A stretch of 64,000 nucleotides of DNA, taken from assembly GCF_017591425.1 (NCBI RefSeq), contig NW_024466307.1, forward strand, positions 2,788,001 to 2,852,000. The letters are read 5' to 3'. Below are positions 10,903-23,129 of this stretch, piece by piece. The notes under the pieces were generated by a model, which worked only from the letters and a program-made list of their open reading frames with translations, searched no databases and was not told where the DNA came from. The stretch comes from Ochotona curzoniae. Lineage: Eukaryota; Chordata; Mammalia; Lagomorpha; Ochotonidae. The translations under genes were made by a program, and so were the position numbers. Each line of letters begins with the position of its first letter. The first letter of the stretch is position 1.

Positions 10903-11691
10903 ATCTTAGAGAGTCTAATGTTTCTCAAGTTCTCCAACTAGAATGATACTCTTCATTTGAAACACAGGAAAGAATCCTGTATTTAAATGTGTTTAAATGT
11001 ACCTTTTAAAAATCAGTTGATAACTACCTTTATCCATCCTATGGTGATTGAAATGATTTTTCTGTAGCAATTATTCTATATTAGTATGAAGTTCTAAATT
11101 ATTTGCATTTAATGTATGATTATTTTAAACTTTAAATAAACGCCCCATAGTTTTTACAGAGAAGGATGCAGTGGGAAAAACTGTAGAAAATCCTTTCTTT
11201 GGGTTGAATCACTGCTGGCAGTGTTTCTCTGGCCTCTACCAGCCTGCAATGGAGCCATTTCAAAATGAAGAAAAACAAAAGGTGGCAGAGGCCGTGGGAT
11301 GAACTTTTAAAACAAGCAACTTTAGGTTTTTGTAAGTTCACCCATTGGGGCTGGCTGGAAGCCTAGCCGACTCCCACTCTCGGGGAGAGCACCACTGGTT
11401 TCCACAGTCAGATCCTCCTGACTTTCTTCCCCAGGCAGAAACACACTGCTGGAAGTCTAACAGCACACATTTTGCTGCTTCCCATATGTTCCTTTACCAC
11501 TAGTTGGATCACTGCAGCTCTCCATGTCTGCAGTGGGTCAAAGTTTGGCCCATATCGTTGTCCTTTGCACGTTCTGCCTTTCTAATTGGCTGATGCCACC
11601 AAAGTTTATTGAGATTGTTCAGTTCCTGATACATTTTATTGATCACTTACTTTCCCCTTAGTTCTAAAAAAGTTTGTCTGCCAAATACCAG
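10903..11691. other. non-repeat sequence, AT-rich then mixed
   Basis: 10960-11150 is AT-rich and 11150-11690 is mixed. No gene or well-preserved repeat was recognised. Confidence 0.35.
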
Positions 11692-11805
11692 AGTTCTTCA
11701 ACAATTCATGGAAAAATGGAATTAAAAAGATGCTTATTTTGGTGCAAAAAATTTGAATGTCATGCGTAGCTTTTTCATAATAGACATTTTCCTTGAATTT
11801 TTTTG
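11692..11805 (+). mobile_element. short palindromic-ended DNA element, best copy
   Basis: Left end 'CAATTCATGGAAAAATGG' and right end 'CATTTTCCTTGAATTTTT' are inverted repeats (ATTCATGGAAAA against ATTCAAGGAAAA). The interior reads 'AATTAAAAAGATGCTTATTT', 'TGGTGCAAAAAATTTGAATG', 'CATGCGTAGCTTTTTCATAA'. It has no coding capacity. It behaves like a non-autonomous DNA transposon of about 110 bp; a Tc1/mariner relationship is plausible but not shown. Confidence 0.7.
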
Positions 11806-12959
11806 TAATGTACATTTGAATGCACTGCTAAAAATAAAATCCAAGCATGTACATTTTTGGAAATGGTTGTTTTCCCCATTGGGAGAAACTTGGTTTGCAT
11901 AACTACAATTCATAGACATTTTAGATTCCTTATGAACTTCTTTCTTTTATTATAGCACTTAGTGCAAGAAAATGGAAACACCTTTCCGCAGCTCCAGAAG
12001 CACAAGAACCCCACCTCTTCAAGATTTTTTTTCACAGAGAATTGCTATGATTTGAGTTGTAATGTCACTCTTCTGGTGCTTTAAAGGGTGCACAGTTCTC
12101 CTCAATCCAGCTGGCATCTTCCACTATCTGGGCAATACAGTGGCAATACTAAAACCAAAGACACTCATTGTGCTCTGACAATACTGTTTCTAAACTAACT
12201 CAGCATGAAAAAGAATTACAAAGGAGATAGTTCCCCAAGAAAAATGGATAAGCTGTTTCTAGGAACTACCAGGACTACTGAAAAGTGGATTCCTTCCCTT
12301 TGGTTTGCCACATTTCCTCCAATCCCAGAGGGACAGAGTGTGGAGAAATTTTACCCTCCTGCCACTCACCATGTCCTTTCTTGAAACTGCGGAGCATTGG
12401 ATATCTCCCATGCCACTTCCTGAAACAGAAGACAATCTGTGAGTAAGAGAAAGGAGTTCAGAATGTTATTTTGAATTAGATTTGTAACCAGTTTATTCAT
12501 TTAATAAGTATTTTTATAGAGTGCTGGATGTGTGGTGCCATGCAAAAACAACTTAGTAGGGTGTTTTTCCTGGGTGGGCTTGCCACCTCAATTCATAAAT
12601 TTTTATAGAAATCAAGTCATCACAGTAAGAAACATCACTATGGAAGTCTCAGAGGAAAGGCTATCTCCAAATAGCACTCTGGTTCTCTTTTAGGGCTTTG
12701 GAAATTCTATTTTAATTCAGTTATATCAAATATGACTTTGCCCTTTTGGCTAAGGTTATTAAGATTGGAATAAATAAATTACATAGTTTTAGGCTATATG
12801 AAGTTCAACATGGTAAACTGAAAATACAGTGTGAGATTTGGGGATATTTGGGATGAAAATCAAAAGCCAAAGCTTTAGGGCTCTCCAAATAATTGCTGGT
12901 GGCACATGGCTGTGGAAAGAAGACAGGCTTTTATGTAAAATCAAGCCATGGATTGAATA
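11806..12959. other. non-repeat sequence with one weak repeat trace
   Basis: At 12490-12545 'TTTATTCATTTAATAAGTAT' and 'GAGTGCTGGATGTGTGGTGC' resemble the 'ttcattcaacaaatatttattgagtgcctactatgtgcc' phrase common in old mammalian repeats. Otherwise nothing was recognised. Confidence 0.35.
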
Positions 12960-13130
12960 AGCAGGAGCAAGTCACTTTGTTTTCCTCAGCTTTTGTATTC
13001 TTAGCTAAAACACAGCCAAGAATAATATCGACCTCTTGACATTGTTGTGGGAGTTGTTTGAACTAATATATGTGGAAGCACTCTGTGAAAGCTCAAGTTC
13101 AATAAAAAATGAGTTTTTCATAGTAATTAT
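12960..13130 (+). mobile_element. MIR SINE fragment
   Basis: 'GGAGCAAGTCACTTTGTTTT', 'CCTCAGCTTTTGTATTCTTA', 'AGAATAATATCGACCTCTTG', 'ACATTGTTGTGGGAGTTGTT' and 'AAAGCTCAAGTTCAATAAAA' follow the MIR 3' half from the conserved core (caagttacttaacctct) to the end (gcgctcaataaat). Confidence 0.7.
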
Positions 13131-13609
13131 ATAGCCATGTCTATTTGTCAGCCCAGAAACAATATTATGCTATTCCTGGAGCCAGCCTTTCAGAAGAGGA
13201 CCACTTGCCAAAGCCCCCAGCCCCAGATGAGCACAGCAATATACATTTTCATTGCCGATGTCACCATTTGGACTAGTTAACACTTTCAAGTAATCAACAT
13301 TGGGTTTAAAGGGAAGAAATTTCCACAAGGAAGCTTATAAACCTTTGAAACTCATATAAGACTGCATAAATAAGCCAAGAAGGCAACCTGGAGGAGGTAC
13401 GATGTCCTGAGAGGAAAGCTGTTGTCGTGGTGGAGGTATTTGGGTTGCCATTATCAGAAACGCAACAAAGATCTAACAAATTGAGTGACAGGCAGTCCCA
13501 GGCTTCGTTGAGTATATCAACATCTTTATCATTCTGCTGGACTTTCATCTTGCCTATCTTTCATGAACAATTCTTCCAATTTTCCTCATCCCCCACCATC
13601 CATTTCACA
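13131..13609. other. non-repeat sequence
   Basis: No repeat or exon was recognised. Confidence 0.3.
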
Positions 13610-13917
13610 GGGTCAGTGTGGTGGCATAGCACATTAATTTTCTGCCTGCAGCACTGGCATCCCACATGATGCTGGATCATGCATCCTGGCTGCTCCTGTA
13701 TCAATCCAGCTCCCTGTTTGTGGCATGGAAAAGCAGTGGAAGATGTTCAAAATTGGCTCCTGGCCCATGTTGTAGACCCAGAAGAAGCTCCAGGCTCCCA
13801 GATTCAGACCAGTCTAGCTCTGGCCATTACAGCCTTTTGGGGAGTGAACCAGTAGATGGAAGATCTCTCTTTCTGTAAATCTGGCTTTTAAAGTAAAATA
13901 AATAATACTTTAAAAAT
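13610..13917 (+). mobile_element. CSINE
   Basis: The head starts 'GGGTCAGTGTGGTGGCATAG', the body has 'CCAGCTCCCTGTTTGTGGCA' and 'GGGGAGTGAACCAGTAGATG', and the tail is 'AAATAAATAATACTTTAAAA'. There is an internal ATGATG(C)-rich change near 13675. It is moderately diverged. Confidence 0.85.
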
Positions 13918-14623
13918 AACAACAACTACCACAAAACTATCTCTTCATCCATAAAGACACTGCAAATTACTTCTTATATCTGTTTGGCCCAAACTGGGTC
14001 ACTTAGCCACAATTATTTGTAATGGGAGAAGAGGAAGCAGATAGCTGGCAAGGCGGGTGATGGCTGTGCCAAAAGGGCCTCAGATGCATCACAATTCAGC
14101 TTCTGGGGGCAGGTGCATTGTGAGCAAACAAAAATCAAGATTTTAGTCATTGAGATAAAGGAGGCTGCAAAATAATCATTAGATAACTGCCCGATGGTGT
14201 TCTTGGATGGTGGTAATGACCCGGATTCTCCACATATATGAAACATTGCCCTTGTCTTCTAAAAGTGATTGTCAAAAACCAACAGCCTGATCTATGCAGT
14301 TCTGGCAAAGCACATCCAGTAGGGAAGCAAACACATATGTGACGGCCAAGCGTATCTGTTGGAAGGCCTCCACGCTGGCTGAGGCACATGTACTCCACTC
14401 ACGGGGTTTGCGTTCCTCCTGGGAAGTCCCACCCTATGAAATGGCCATTTTAAGGCTTCCTCCAGGTGTGAATTCTGTTGTTGGTTACAAGGTGGACAGC
14501 TTTTGCCACCCCATTAGCCTTTCTTCTAAGCCATTTTGAAATTTGGTTCCTAATTTGAAAGTTGGTTTCTAACCTAGGCTAGGCTTTTTAAGACAACAAA
14601 AGCAGTTAAGAATCAACTCAAGG
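13918..14623. other. non-repeat sequence
   Basis: No gene or repeat was recognised. 14550-14580 shows a short local repetition of TTGGTT(T/C)C and TAATTTGAAAGTTGG-like words. Confidence 0.3.
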
Positions 14624-14845
14624 GAAGGGGCATTTAGCCTAGGGGTTAAACCCACCACATCCCACACCAAAGTACGTGGGTTTATCTCTCTGCTTGAGCT
14701 CTTTGCTCTGGCTCTTTGCTAATGCAGGCCCTGGGAGGTATTGATAATGGCTCAAGTTATTGGGTTACCTTCACCCATGTGGGAGATCTAGTTTGCACTC
14801 CTGTCTCATGACCCCATGCTAGCCAGTGTTATTGTGGGCATTTAA
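14624..14845 (+). mobile_element. degraded SINE, 5' copy of a tandem pair
   Basis: The tRNA-like head 'GGGGCATTTAGCCTAGGGG' and 'TTAAACCCACCACATCCCAC' lead into a diverged body with 'CACCCATGTGGGAGATCTAG' and 'GTTATTGTGGGCATTT'. It lacks the CT-rich and A-rich 3' end because another SINE starts immediately after it. Confidence 0.6.
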
Positions 14846-15172
14846 GCCCTGGGACATAGTGGGTCAAGCTACTTTCTACAGCCTCAGACTTCCATATGGA
14901 TGCCAGTTCAAGTTGCACCACTTCTAATCCAGTTGTTTGATAATGACCTTGAAAAGCAGTGGAGAATGGCCCAGCCACTTGGACCACTGTAGTCATGTGG
15001 GAGACCCAAGGGAAGCTCCTGGCTTCAGACCGGCCCAGCCCTGACCATTGCAGCCATCTGTGGAGTGAACCAGCAGATGTTTCTCTCTCTCTTTCTCTTT
15101 CTCCTTCTTCCCCTCTATTTCTGCTTTTCCCTCCCTCTCTCTTAAACCCTGTCTTTCAAATAAACATTTTTT
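14846..15172 (+). mobile_element. CSINE, 3' copy of the tandem pair
   Basis: The head begins 'GCCCTGGGACATAGTGGGTC' and the body includes 'GTGGGAGACCCAAGGGAAGC' and 'GTGGAGTGAACCAGCAGATG'. A long CT-rich stretch (about 15080-15145) precedes 'CAAATAAACATTTTTTTAAG'. Confidence 0.85.
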
Positions 15173-16051
15173 TAAGGAAGGAACAAACAGTGGATTGGAA
15201 ATTCTCTCTCCTAACCTCCCTTCCTCCCTCTCATTTTTTCATAAACTTGAAAAAGCAGAAAAGAGGCAACCAACTAGTATTTGCCAACTCAGAGGCCTGC
15301 GGGAGTTTGCCCTCTCAGTGGTAGCTGACTTGATGTCACTCCCTGTGCCACTAAGCTCCTGCTTAGTGACAATTTACTTTCTTATAAACATCACCTCTCA
15401 GCCTGCTGGATCTAGGGAGAGACACAGTTTCTTATGAATCCATGACTCTGCCGTGTGGTCTCAGAAGGAATGTTTTGTGGACAATCAGAAAAGGGGTGTT
15501 AATGTGCATTAGACTTTAACCCTTGCATCCTTAAGTGCATGCTAAAAGGTGAGAAGTTTAGGGATGACCTCCTTCGGTATGTGAATTAAAAAGCCTGCTT
15601 TCCTCTCCCTCACAATTTGTATAGATTACTGTGGTAGTTGATATCAGGTGAAACCAACCCATAAACAAAAGAAACATGCAGAATCCAGAGAATGAACGGA
15701 TGGAGTTGCACCTTTCCCTTCTCCCCCACTGTCCTCCACCCTTCCAGTTGGCCCCACCCCTTAGTCTGGTTTCAGTTTCCTAACTGATGGATGAACATGC
15801 AGGAAGCAAGCAGCCACTCCTCTGCTCTAGAAATCAGAAAAGTCATTTACAGAACATTCAAGTGAATGGAGGGAGAGGCATGTGAGGAGGGAATTGAATC
15901 TTAATGGGCCCTCAAGAGCTTTAATCGGCCTTCTCTCTGACTCTCCCTCCCTCCTTCCCTTGAAAAATCTCTCACTGATAAATGTCTCTAGACTTTAATC
16001 ATTGAACGAAAAATTCTCCCAAGTACTTAGTGACTCAGTAAACTTTCTGTT
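15173..16051. other. non-repeat sequence
   Basis: No gene or named repeat. CT-rich patches occur at about 15205-15235 and 15935-15965. Confidence 0.35.
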
Positions 16052-16330
16052 TGTTATTTTTCATTTATGTGAAAGACAGATTGGGACAGACAGTAGAAAG
16101 AGAGCTTCAATCTGCTGGTTTGCTTCCCAGTCTGAGCTGGGCCAGGCTGGAGCCAAGAACCTGAAACTCAACCTGGGTCTATTATTAGGGTGGCGGGAAC
16201 TCAAGCACTTGAGCAGCCTTCCGCTGCCTGCTAGGGTGGGCATTAGCAGGAACTGACCTCAGGAGAGGAGCAGGAATTGAACTAGGCATTCTGACATTCC
16301 AAGACTATACCAAAAAAAATCTGCCCCAAT
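16052..16330 (-). mobile_element. older CSINE, antisense
   Basis: Antisense order: tail/CT side 'TTATGTGAAAGACAGATTGG', 'CTTCAATCTGCTGGTTTGCT', body 'GAGCTGGGCCAGGCTGGAGC' and head side 'GAGCAGGAATTGAACTAGGC'. The head-side GAATTGAACT is the box B region in antisense. Diverged, and no TSD found. Confidence 0.75.
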
Positions 16331-17140
16331 AAACTTTACTTTTTACAATGACAGTAGGTATTAGTTATTTAAAAAAAGGTTAGAGTTCTAATTATTACAA
16401 TATTATTATGCACAACTAATTGCCGTAACCTGGTTCTTTACTGTGAGCTGAAAACACCAGACGCAACGAGGTATATTAGGAGGTTTATTCCAGTGGGGCA
16501 GGAACCAGATGGAGGTGGTGGGAAAGTAAGGGGGAAAGGGGAGCACTTCTTTGGGAAGTCATTGTGCAAAAATCACAAGCCAGATGCTTAATGAAGCATT
16601 GTGCATGGACAAATGTCTTAGTCTTGGTTTTTGCCCTAGTGGTTGTCATAATCAGAGCTAGTCTAAGAAAACATAGTATGGGTCAGGTGTCAGGAGGGAA
16701 TGGAGGAGGCACACTCAGAAAGGAAACTTAGAGATGCAAGTAATGGAGACTTTTACAGGTAAATGGGTAGGATTCAGAAACCGAAAAATATGTGAAACAC
16801 CCAGAAGCTAACAAAAGCAAGAAGCTGACACTGACCCAGTCTGGTAAGACCTGTAGCCAGAGGCTACAAGAGAGGCTGCAAAAGAGAAATGCAGGATCTG
16901 CCGACCTGTGGTCTGGCAGAGAAGCTGTTGGGAAATGAACACTTTGTGTATTTTGTTCTAATCTTCCAAACTGCTGACTTCCATGGGCCAAATCCAAATG
17001 GGAGCCCCAAGACAAGAGATTCTGAGCTGTAGTCTGTAGCCAGGAACACAAAGCAGAACAGGAAAGGGTGGAGAGCAGATTTAGGGGACCAAGTAGAGGA
17101 GCTGTTACAGAGCAGGTGAAACTGATAATCACCACGAAAG
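16331..17140. other. non-repeat sequence
   Basis: 16500-16560 is G-rich (GGTGGTGGGAAAGTAAGGGG). A 159-codon minus-strand open frame (16728-17207) crosses into the next SINE and has no family signature; I treat it as chance. Confidence 0.35.
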
Positions 17141-17487
17141 AGTAACAATAGGGGCTGCACTGTAAGGTAAATGCATTAAGTTCCTCCCTGTGATACCAGC
17201 ATCCCATATGGGTGCCGATGTGAGACCAAGATGCTCTATTTTCAATCCAGCTTCCTGCTAAGGCACATGGGAGAGCAGCAGAAAATGGCCCAAGTACTTG
17301 GGTCTTTGCATGTGAGCACTCTAGAAGAAACTCCAGCTTCTGGCTTCAGCCTGGTTCAACCCAGACCATTATGGCCATTTTGGAGAGTAAATTAGTGGAT
17401 GGAATTGCTCTCTTTTTTCTGTCTTTCCTTCTCTCAGTACAATTCTGCCTTTCAAATGAGCAAATACATCTGAAAAAAGTTAACAAT
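17141..17487 (+). mobile_element. CSINE, rabbit-like head, with imperfect TSD
   Basis: Body 17151-17477. Head 'GGGGCTGCACTGTAAGGTAA', then 'CAGCATCCCATATGGGTGCC'. The tail is 'CAAATGAGCAAATACATCTG'. Flanks AGTAACAAT (17141) and AGTTAACAAT (17478-17487) agree except for one inserted T. Confidence 0.85.
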
Positions 17488-17499
17488 GCTGTATTTGAG

Positions 17500-17740
17500 G
17501 TGAGTCTCAGAGGTTGAGTGAAGGCTCTTCAGATTGAGACAATGCAGCTGGAGAGAACAGCATGTACAGGCAAGGTCATAACAGCCAGTGGCAGTTGCTA
17601 TCTTGGAAAAGGTAGGTCTGTGGAGAGTTAAGTATGAAGGATGAAAGTTATGGAAGGAGTCTCAAAATGAGTATGGAAACACATGTTTTGGAGCAAGTCC
17701 TTTTCAAACGGGATGGATAAGTTAGGTAATCAGTTTGGCT
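17500..17740 (+). repeat. ancient interspersed repeat, family not named
   Basis: 'GAACAGCATGTACAGGCAAG' and the following GGCATAAC/GGAAAAGG-like words resemble a widespread mammalian repeat with the phrase 'gaacagcatgtgcaaaggccctgaggcaggaaagagc'. Other candidate pieces occur at 19290-19690, 32495-32850 and 54735-54845. Confidence 0.45.
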
Positions 17741-19289
17741 GCTGGGCCAGGATCCAAAAAAGCAGTGGTTCACACAAGCCATGTTTTCCTCTTAGACTAA
17801 GCTAAAGGGCTGTGGTCTGCTCCTTTGTTGCTTTACCTAAGCTGACTTAGTTAAACCAACTCAACATTTAGGCCATAATTTAGTGGGCAAAATAATGCTC
17901 TCTCCTCTTCTGGAAACAACTTAGAAATGTCACATCTGCTCTCATCCTGACAGTCAGAACTTGGGCACTCAGGTCACATATTGTTGCAAGAGAGCCAAAG
18001 AAATATGGACTTGAAGCTGAGCACTGTGTGCCTCAATAAAACTGGGGCTCCCCTTACCCCAAGAAAGGAGGTAAGATGTTGGAGAAAAGGTGACAGCACC
18101 TTGCCATGCATATTGCACTGTCTTTCCAAGGTAAACTTTGGCCATGATGAAGAGCATGAGCTCAGCAGGAGGGAAGGGATGGAAGAAGGAAAAGGAAACA
18201 GCTCCGCAGTCAGGATTTCAATGTCCAAGGTTGAAACCCTGAAGGGCTTGCCTGAGAGGGCCCAGTGCAACGGAGGAGATTCCCAATAGGAAGCACATGC
18301 AGGTGCCGCAGGCCGCACATCTGCTACAAGCACCATTTTTGTGCTGATCCTGTGCAGTGTACACTGCTGCTTTCCCCACATCACATATTCAGGATGGCAA
18401 CAACACAGGGGCTATTTTGGGGCGGGGGCATTCTGACCCTTGGACAGGCTGAGAAAGAAATATTTCTTACAGAAAAGGATTGTAAAATGTAGCACTGGAT
18501 GCAGGATTTACATCCCTCTTTCTGCTGACAGGCACAGAACACAGGGTGTGTGGAGTCCTAATGTGATTCAGGCTGGTCCCTGAGTACTCAGCGGTATCCA
18601 TTGACCTTCCTTCCCCAGTGTCCTCTACCATGATAAAATTGCTCCTTTCTAGATCAAGTCCTTGTAATCCTTTTCCAGAATCAACTATGAAACCATTTTT
18701 GGTGCATTCAACTCTAACTCTCTTTGCTTGTTTATTCCCTGAAGACTAAATAGTATATTTAGAAGCTGAAAAGTTGCAAGCTGCTGCTTTGTACATAGTA
18801 CCTTGAAATTTTTTTGTTCAGGTTTTTAGCCTGACCTCACATGAACCTTTTATTTTTCCTTCTCCTTTTTTTTTTGCACATAAAGTTTTAGGTCCCCAAA
18901 ACTAATCATTTATATCCCCCAAATTGTGAGAAAGCATCTAATTTGTCACATGAGGGGATAATTATATTGGTAAGAATGAATGGAAATGAAGTTGTTATAC
19001 ACAAAAGTAGTATTAACATGGGGATATTGTGGTTTAGGAAAGTATGTTGAACTCTGGCCTCATCTACTCAAAAATCTTGTGAAGCGTCATTTTTTGTAGT
19101 TCAAAGATGATTGTTCTCCTGTTTCAAAAAGCTCATATGGTGTAGAGAGAAGACAGTTTTGAGACATGGCTGAGAATAAAGGAAGGGTAGTGGGGATTAT
19201 GTACCAACTCCATCCTCACTTCTACGTAAAGCTGCACCTCTGTGACCTCATGTAATGGCTGGTGTCCCATTGAGTGGAAGACAGATGCC
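17741..19289. other. non-repeat sequence
   Basis: No gene recognised. There is a purine-rich patch at about 18170-18200 and a T run at 18867-18875. Nothing here has splice-bounded coding character that I can support. Confidence 0.35.
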
Positions 19290-19690
19290 CAAGGAATTGT
19301 AACTTAGAACACCAGTGCTATGACAGAAGTAGGAGCCCAGGGAAGGATTAAGTCTGCACCGGATGGAGAAGGCATGCTTCTCAGAAGAGCTCACATTTCA
19401 GCTGGGTCCTGATACACTAGCATCTGCGGGGCAGAGGTGTCCAGGTAGAGAGCAAGGGAGCTGTGGGAAAAGGAGAATGTGCACAGTCAGAAGTGCCAAG
19501 GGCAGGGCGGGACAATGCTGGGTGACTGTGTGTGGTTGGATTATGGGGCAGATGGGATAAGAAGAGAGACTGGGAAGTAAATTGGGATTCTGTAGGTCTA
19601 ACATAAGCATTTGTACTTTATTCTATAGGAATAAAGAGCCATTGAACATGTATTAATATGGGAGTAACCTGATCAGATTTCTGTTTTTGG
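19290..19690 (+). repeat. ancient interspersed repeat, family not named
   Basis: 'ACTTTATTCTATAGGAATAA', 'GAGCCATTGAACATGTATTA' and 'GGGAGTAACCTGATCAGATT' match in order a common mammalian repeat that reads 'ggattttattctgagtg', 'gggaagccattggagggttt' and 'gagtgacatgatctgattt'. 19363-19560 holds a chance open frame. Confidence 0.5.
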
Positions 19691-19723
19691 AGAAAGGACT
19701 GATGGGAAATAAGGAAAGGAGAG

Positions 19724-19770
19724 GGGCTGGCACGATGGTTCAACTGGCTAATTCTCCCTCCATCTCATCA
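19724..19770 (+). mobile_element. SINE head fragment
   Basis: 'GGGGCTGGCACGATGGTTCA' followed by 'ACTGGCTAATTCTCCCTCC' resembles a CSINE head, but the body does not continue recognisably. Confidence 0.4.
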
Positions 19771-20495
19771 CTTCCTGTGTGTCTGAAGCCAGACTTGGAA
19801 GAAGATCTTTAGTGTGTTCCATCCTGTGCTGAGAGTGACCCCTCACATATTTAATGCCCTGAGCCCACCTTGAACTGATCCTCAGCCCCTAGAGACCAAA
19901 GAACTGGGAAAATGAAGTGACGCTGTCACAGCCCACCGTGAGCGGCAGATGAAGTGAACAGGGCTCACTCTGCAGTGTGGGCTCCAGCTCTGCGGCAGAG
20001 ACGTGCCGAGGGAAGCATCCATCATTATAGAATTATCAATAATAAATTATAGACATGCCATGTACAGAAGCAGTAGTTGCCTGTATGTATTTGAAGTATC
20101 AATCTTTAAGACTGCGAAGTTGACTTCTCTACACTCCCCAAAAAGTAAACACAGTCTCGAATAATTTTTAAGACTATTGATACTTTAACAACTAATTACA
20201 CTAGCCGTATGAGCCCAAAATGTTGAAAAATTTAAGTGTCAAGAAAACAGATGAGAAATCACATTTTTCCTAGTACTCAATAAATAAAAATCGCCTTGAA
20301 ATAAACACAAAGTTTATTTATAGCACAGGGAACATCCTCTGGAAGTCAAATCATCTACCCAAATCCTAAGTATTATGTTTCAGCTCAGAGATTTCATGGT
20401 TTAAAGTAGAATATTTTCATTTTAAATACATGTGCCTTTAGCTCCTAAAAATATTTCCTAAGCTTTTTCTGCTTGGCAACATTTGGATAGAATGA
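19771..20495. other. non-repeat sequence, AT-rich 3' half
   Basis: 20020-20480 is AT-rich. No gene or named repeat is visible. Confidence 0.35.
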
Positions 20496-20827
20496 AGAAC
20501 TACTAGAGGGCCCGGTGTGATAACCTAGTTGCTAAATCTTTGCCTTGCGTGTGCTGAGATCCCATATGGGTGCTGGTTCATGTCCTAGCTGTTCCACTTC
20601 CCTTCCAGCTCCCTGCTTGTGGCCTGGGAAAGCAGTAGTGTTGGCCCCTGAACCTGGGAGACCCAGAAAGAAGCTCCTGGTTTCCGGCTTTGGATTGGCT
20701 CAGCTTTGGCCATTGCAGCTACCTGGGGAGTGAACCAGCAGACAGAATATCTTTGTCCCTCCTTTTCTCTGTAAATCTGCCTTTCCAACAAAAATAATAA
20801 ATAAATCTTTTTCTAAAAGAACTACTA
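20496..20827 (+). mobile_element. CSINE, young-type head, perfect TSD
   Basis: Body 20506-20817. The flanks AGAACTACTA at 20496-20505 and 20818-20827 are identical. Head 'GGGCCCGGTGTGATAACCTA', tail 'AATAATAAATAAATCTTTTT'. The body has a short deletion around 20635 compared with other copies: the 'GGACGGCCCAAAGC...' segment is missing. Confidence 0.92.
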
Positions 20828-22796
20828 TAACTCAACCAACAGCTATCGAAAAATTATTTCAAAGTTAAACACCTTCCATGTGGGAGCCACTGACTGAGCA
20901 ATGGTATGCAAGAGACTCATACTGAGTCAAGCTTTGTGCCTGCCTCAAAGCAGCACAGGGAAGTGAGCACCACGACAGGACATGGAGAAGGTGCCCTGGG
21001 ACTCACAGGCTGACAGGGTGAGAAAGTCATGCTTCATAGAAGTCAACATCTACCATGACATTTGATCTGGCACCTTGAGAAATGGATAGGATTCCAATAG
21101 TTGGCATGGACAGGGTGAGGATGATAATTTGGGTGAAGGGAAGGTTGAGAACATTTGCTGGGGCATAAGAGCTGTGGATCAGAAGCTGGGAAAGTGGGCT
21201 GCAGCCATGGACTCTCTGGACGCAGGTGTCAGTCTGAGGAGTCAGACTACTTTCAGGCAGTGCTGGGCTCCGTTCTGTGTGACGTGATGGAATGTGACAC
21301 AGCTCTGTTTCTGCTCTGATGCCCGTGTGTTTGTCCTCAGTTGCATTCATCCGCTGAAAGGCAAGGCTGCTTCTGTTTTCCCCATTCCGATGAAAACAGA
21401 GTATAGTAGGTGTCACTTGGATGTATCTCTCCTGCCCTCCCCCGACACCACACAAGGGCCAGTCTAGTTGCAAAATGTGGTCTCTGTTCCCTAATTACAC
21501 AGATGTCAACTGAGCTCTGAATATTTTTCAGAAGTGAAGGAAAAAAGAACACGGTCACCTACAAAAAGGGGTTAAGTGCCCACTAGAGGAACACTTGCAG
21601 TTTTACTCCACTCCTGCTGGGTGGTCAAGGAACAATCTCAGCCAGAAGCCAAATAAAAGCTGGATCGCCTGCCCACTCCGTGGACCGGCTGTGGAATTGC
21701 TGCATTGCCAGGCTGAACTGTTGGAGAATAGCATTAGGAGATCTTCCAAAGCATTTGACTCTCAGTTTCAAAATAACAACGATATTCTTTTTGATCTCCT
21801 TGTTTTACGTTATTTATAATATTTAATTAAAATATTAATTAAATTATTTTGGTTGGTACTCTCACAAGTCTAATGAGCTCAAACAGGCTTAGGAACCAAC
21901 ACAGCTTACCAAGAGTTTAGTAAACAACAGCACAAGTAGAAGCAGAAGTGGGGTGTCTGGGGCAGATTCCTGCCCCCCAGGGCTCAGCTCATCAGTGCTA
22001 AGGGCAGCTGAAGCAGCTGTGAATGTGACAGGCAGTGGAGAACCTGTTACACAAAGTTAGCTAAGCAGTGGGTGTGTGTTTAACAATTGGTTTATGTAAC
22101 TACCCAGATGATGCTGTGTGATTCTGGATTCACACCACTAACAGACCAGTCAAATGCACTGAAACCCACTGGCTCATCCATCTACAAGCAAAATATTTCC
22201 GCCAGGCGTAGGTAGAAGGCGGTCTGACTCTGGCTCTGTTAGGAGCTTCTTGCTCCTCAGCAACATTCCAGCCGCTCTACGCTGAGTGTCCATGGGTGCT
22301 ATAACATCTCTACATCAGGAATTTAAATTAATCTCAAATGACAAAATATCCCAATAAAAAATAAACAGTCCTTATTCATGTCCCATCTAGGAAGCGCAGA
22401 AGCACACGTGTTGCTTGTTTGCTGTTGAGAGAAGTTTAGATGCTGGGTGCAGTCTTTATCCAAATCCTATTGAGCTCCTTGAAAGGTTTCATGCTGGCCA
22501 GATTCAAAACCATCCAAGCATCAGAATGAATGATAACAACAACTGATTAAAACTATTGAATTTCACACAACGTCAAAGAATTCATGCAGGCCAGAAATAC
22601 ATTTTAAGGGGAGAAAGGAAACAGAAAGCTTTTCTTTGCAGAAAATGCCGACTAATAAATGGTGAAGAAATAATAGAAACAGGAAATAATCATTTTGCAG
22701 CCATTACAGTAATTACCTGTTAGGTCAAACTCCAGTGGAGGCTAAAGCCATGAGATGAAGGACCACTGAGGGACTGCATAGTCAAACAATTTCAGT
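20828..22796. other. non-repeat sequence, about 2 kb
   Basis: No repeat recognised with confidence. 21805-21855 is very AT-rich with TTAATTAAA-type palindromes. A 148-codon minus-strand frame at 21027-21473 lacks family signatures. It could be intronic or intergenic. Confidence 0.4.
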
Positions 22797-23129
22797 GGAT
22801 TCCCATTTATTTTAAATTTTTAAAAAATATTTATTTAACTTGAAAATCAGAGCTACAGAGAAGGAAAGACAGACAGATCTTCTATCTGCTGGTTTATTCC
22901 CCACTTGGCCACAACAGTCAGAGTTGAATTGATGGGAAGTCAGAAGCCAGAAGCTTCTTCCTGGCTACTTATGTGAGTGCAAGGGTCCAAGGCCTTGGGC
23001 CATCCTCTGCTGCTTTCCAAGGCCATAAGCATGGAGCTGGAAGGAACTGGCAAAGATGTAGGAAGCCAGCACTGCAGCCAGAGGTTAGCCAATTGAGCCA
23101 TCATGACAGTCCCTGGATTCCTAATTATT
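22797..23129 (-). mobile_element. CSINE, antisense, with diverged TSD
   Basis: Body 22812-23114. Flanks GGATTCCCATTTATT (22797-22811) and GGATTCCTAATTATT (23115-23129) match at 13 of 15 positions. The tail appears as 'TTTTAAAAAATATTTATTTA'. Confidence 0.88.

Noticed and set aside
16728..17207. 159-codon minus-strand frame
   Set aside because: It runs into the head of a SINE and shows no domain or signal beyond chance hydrophobic stretches.
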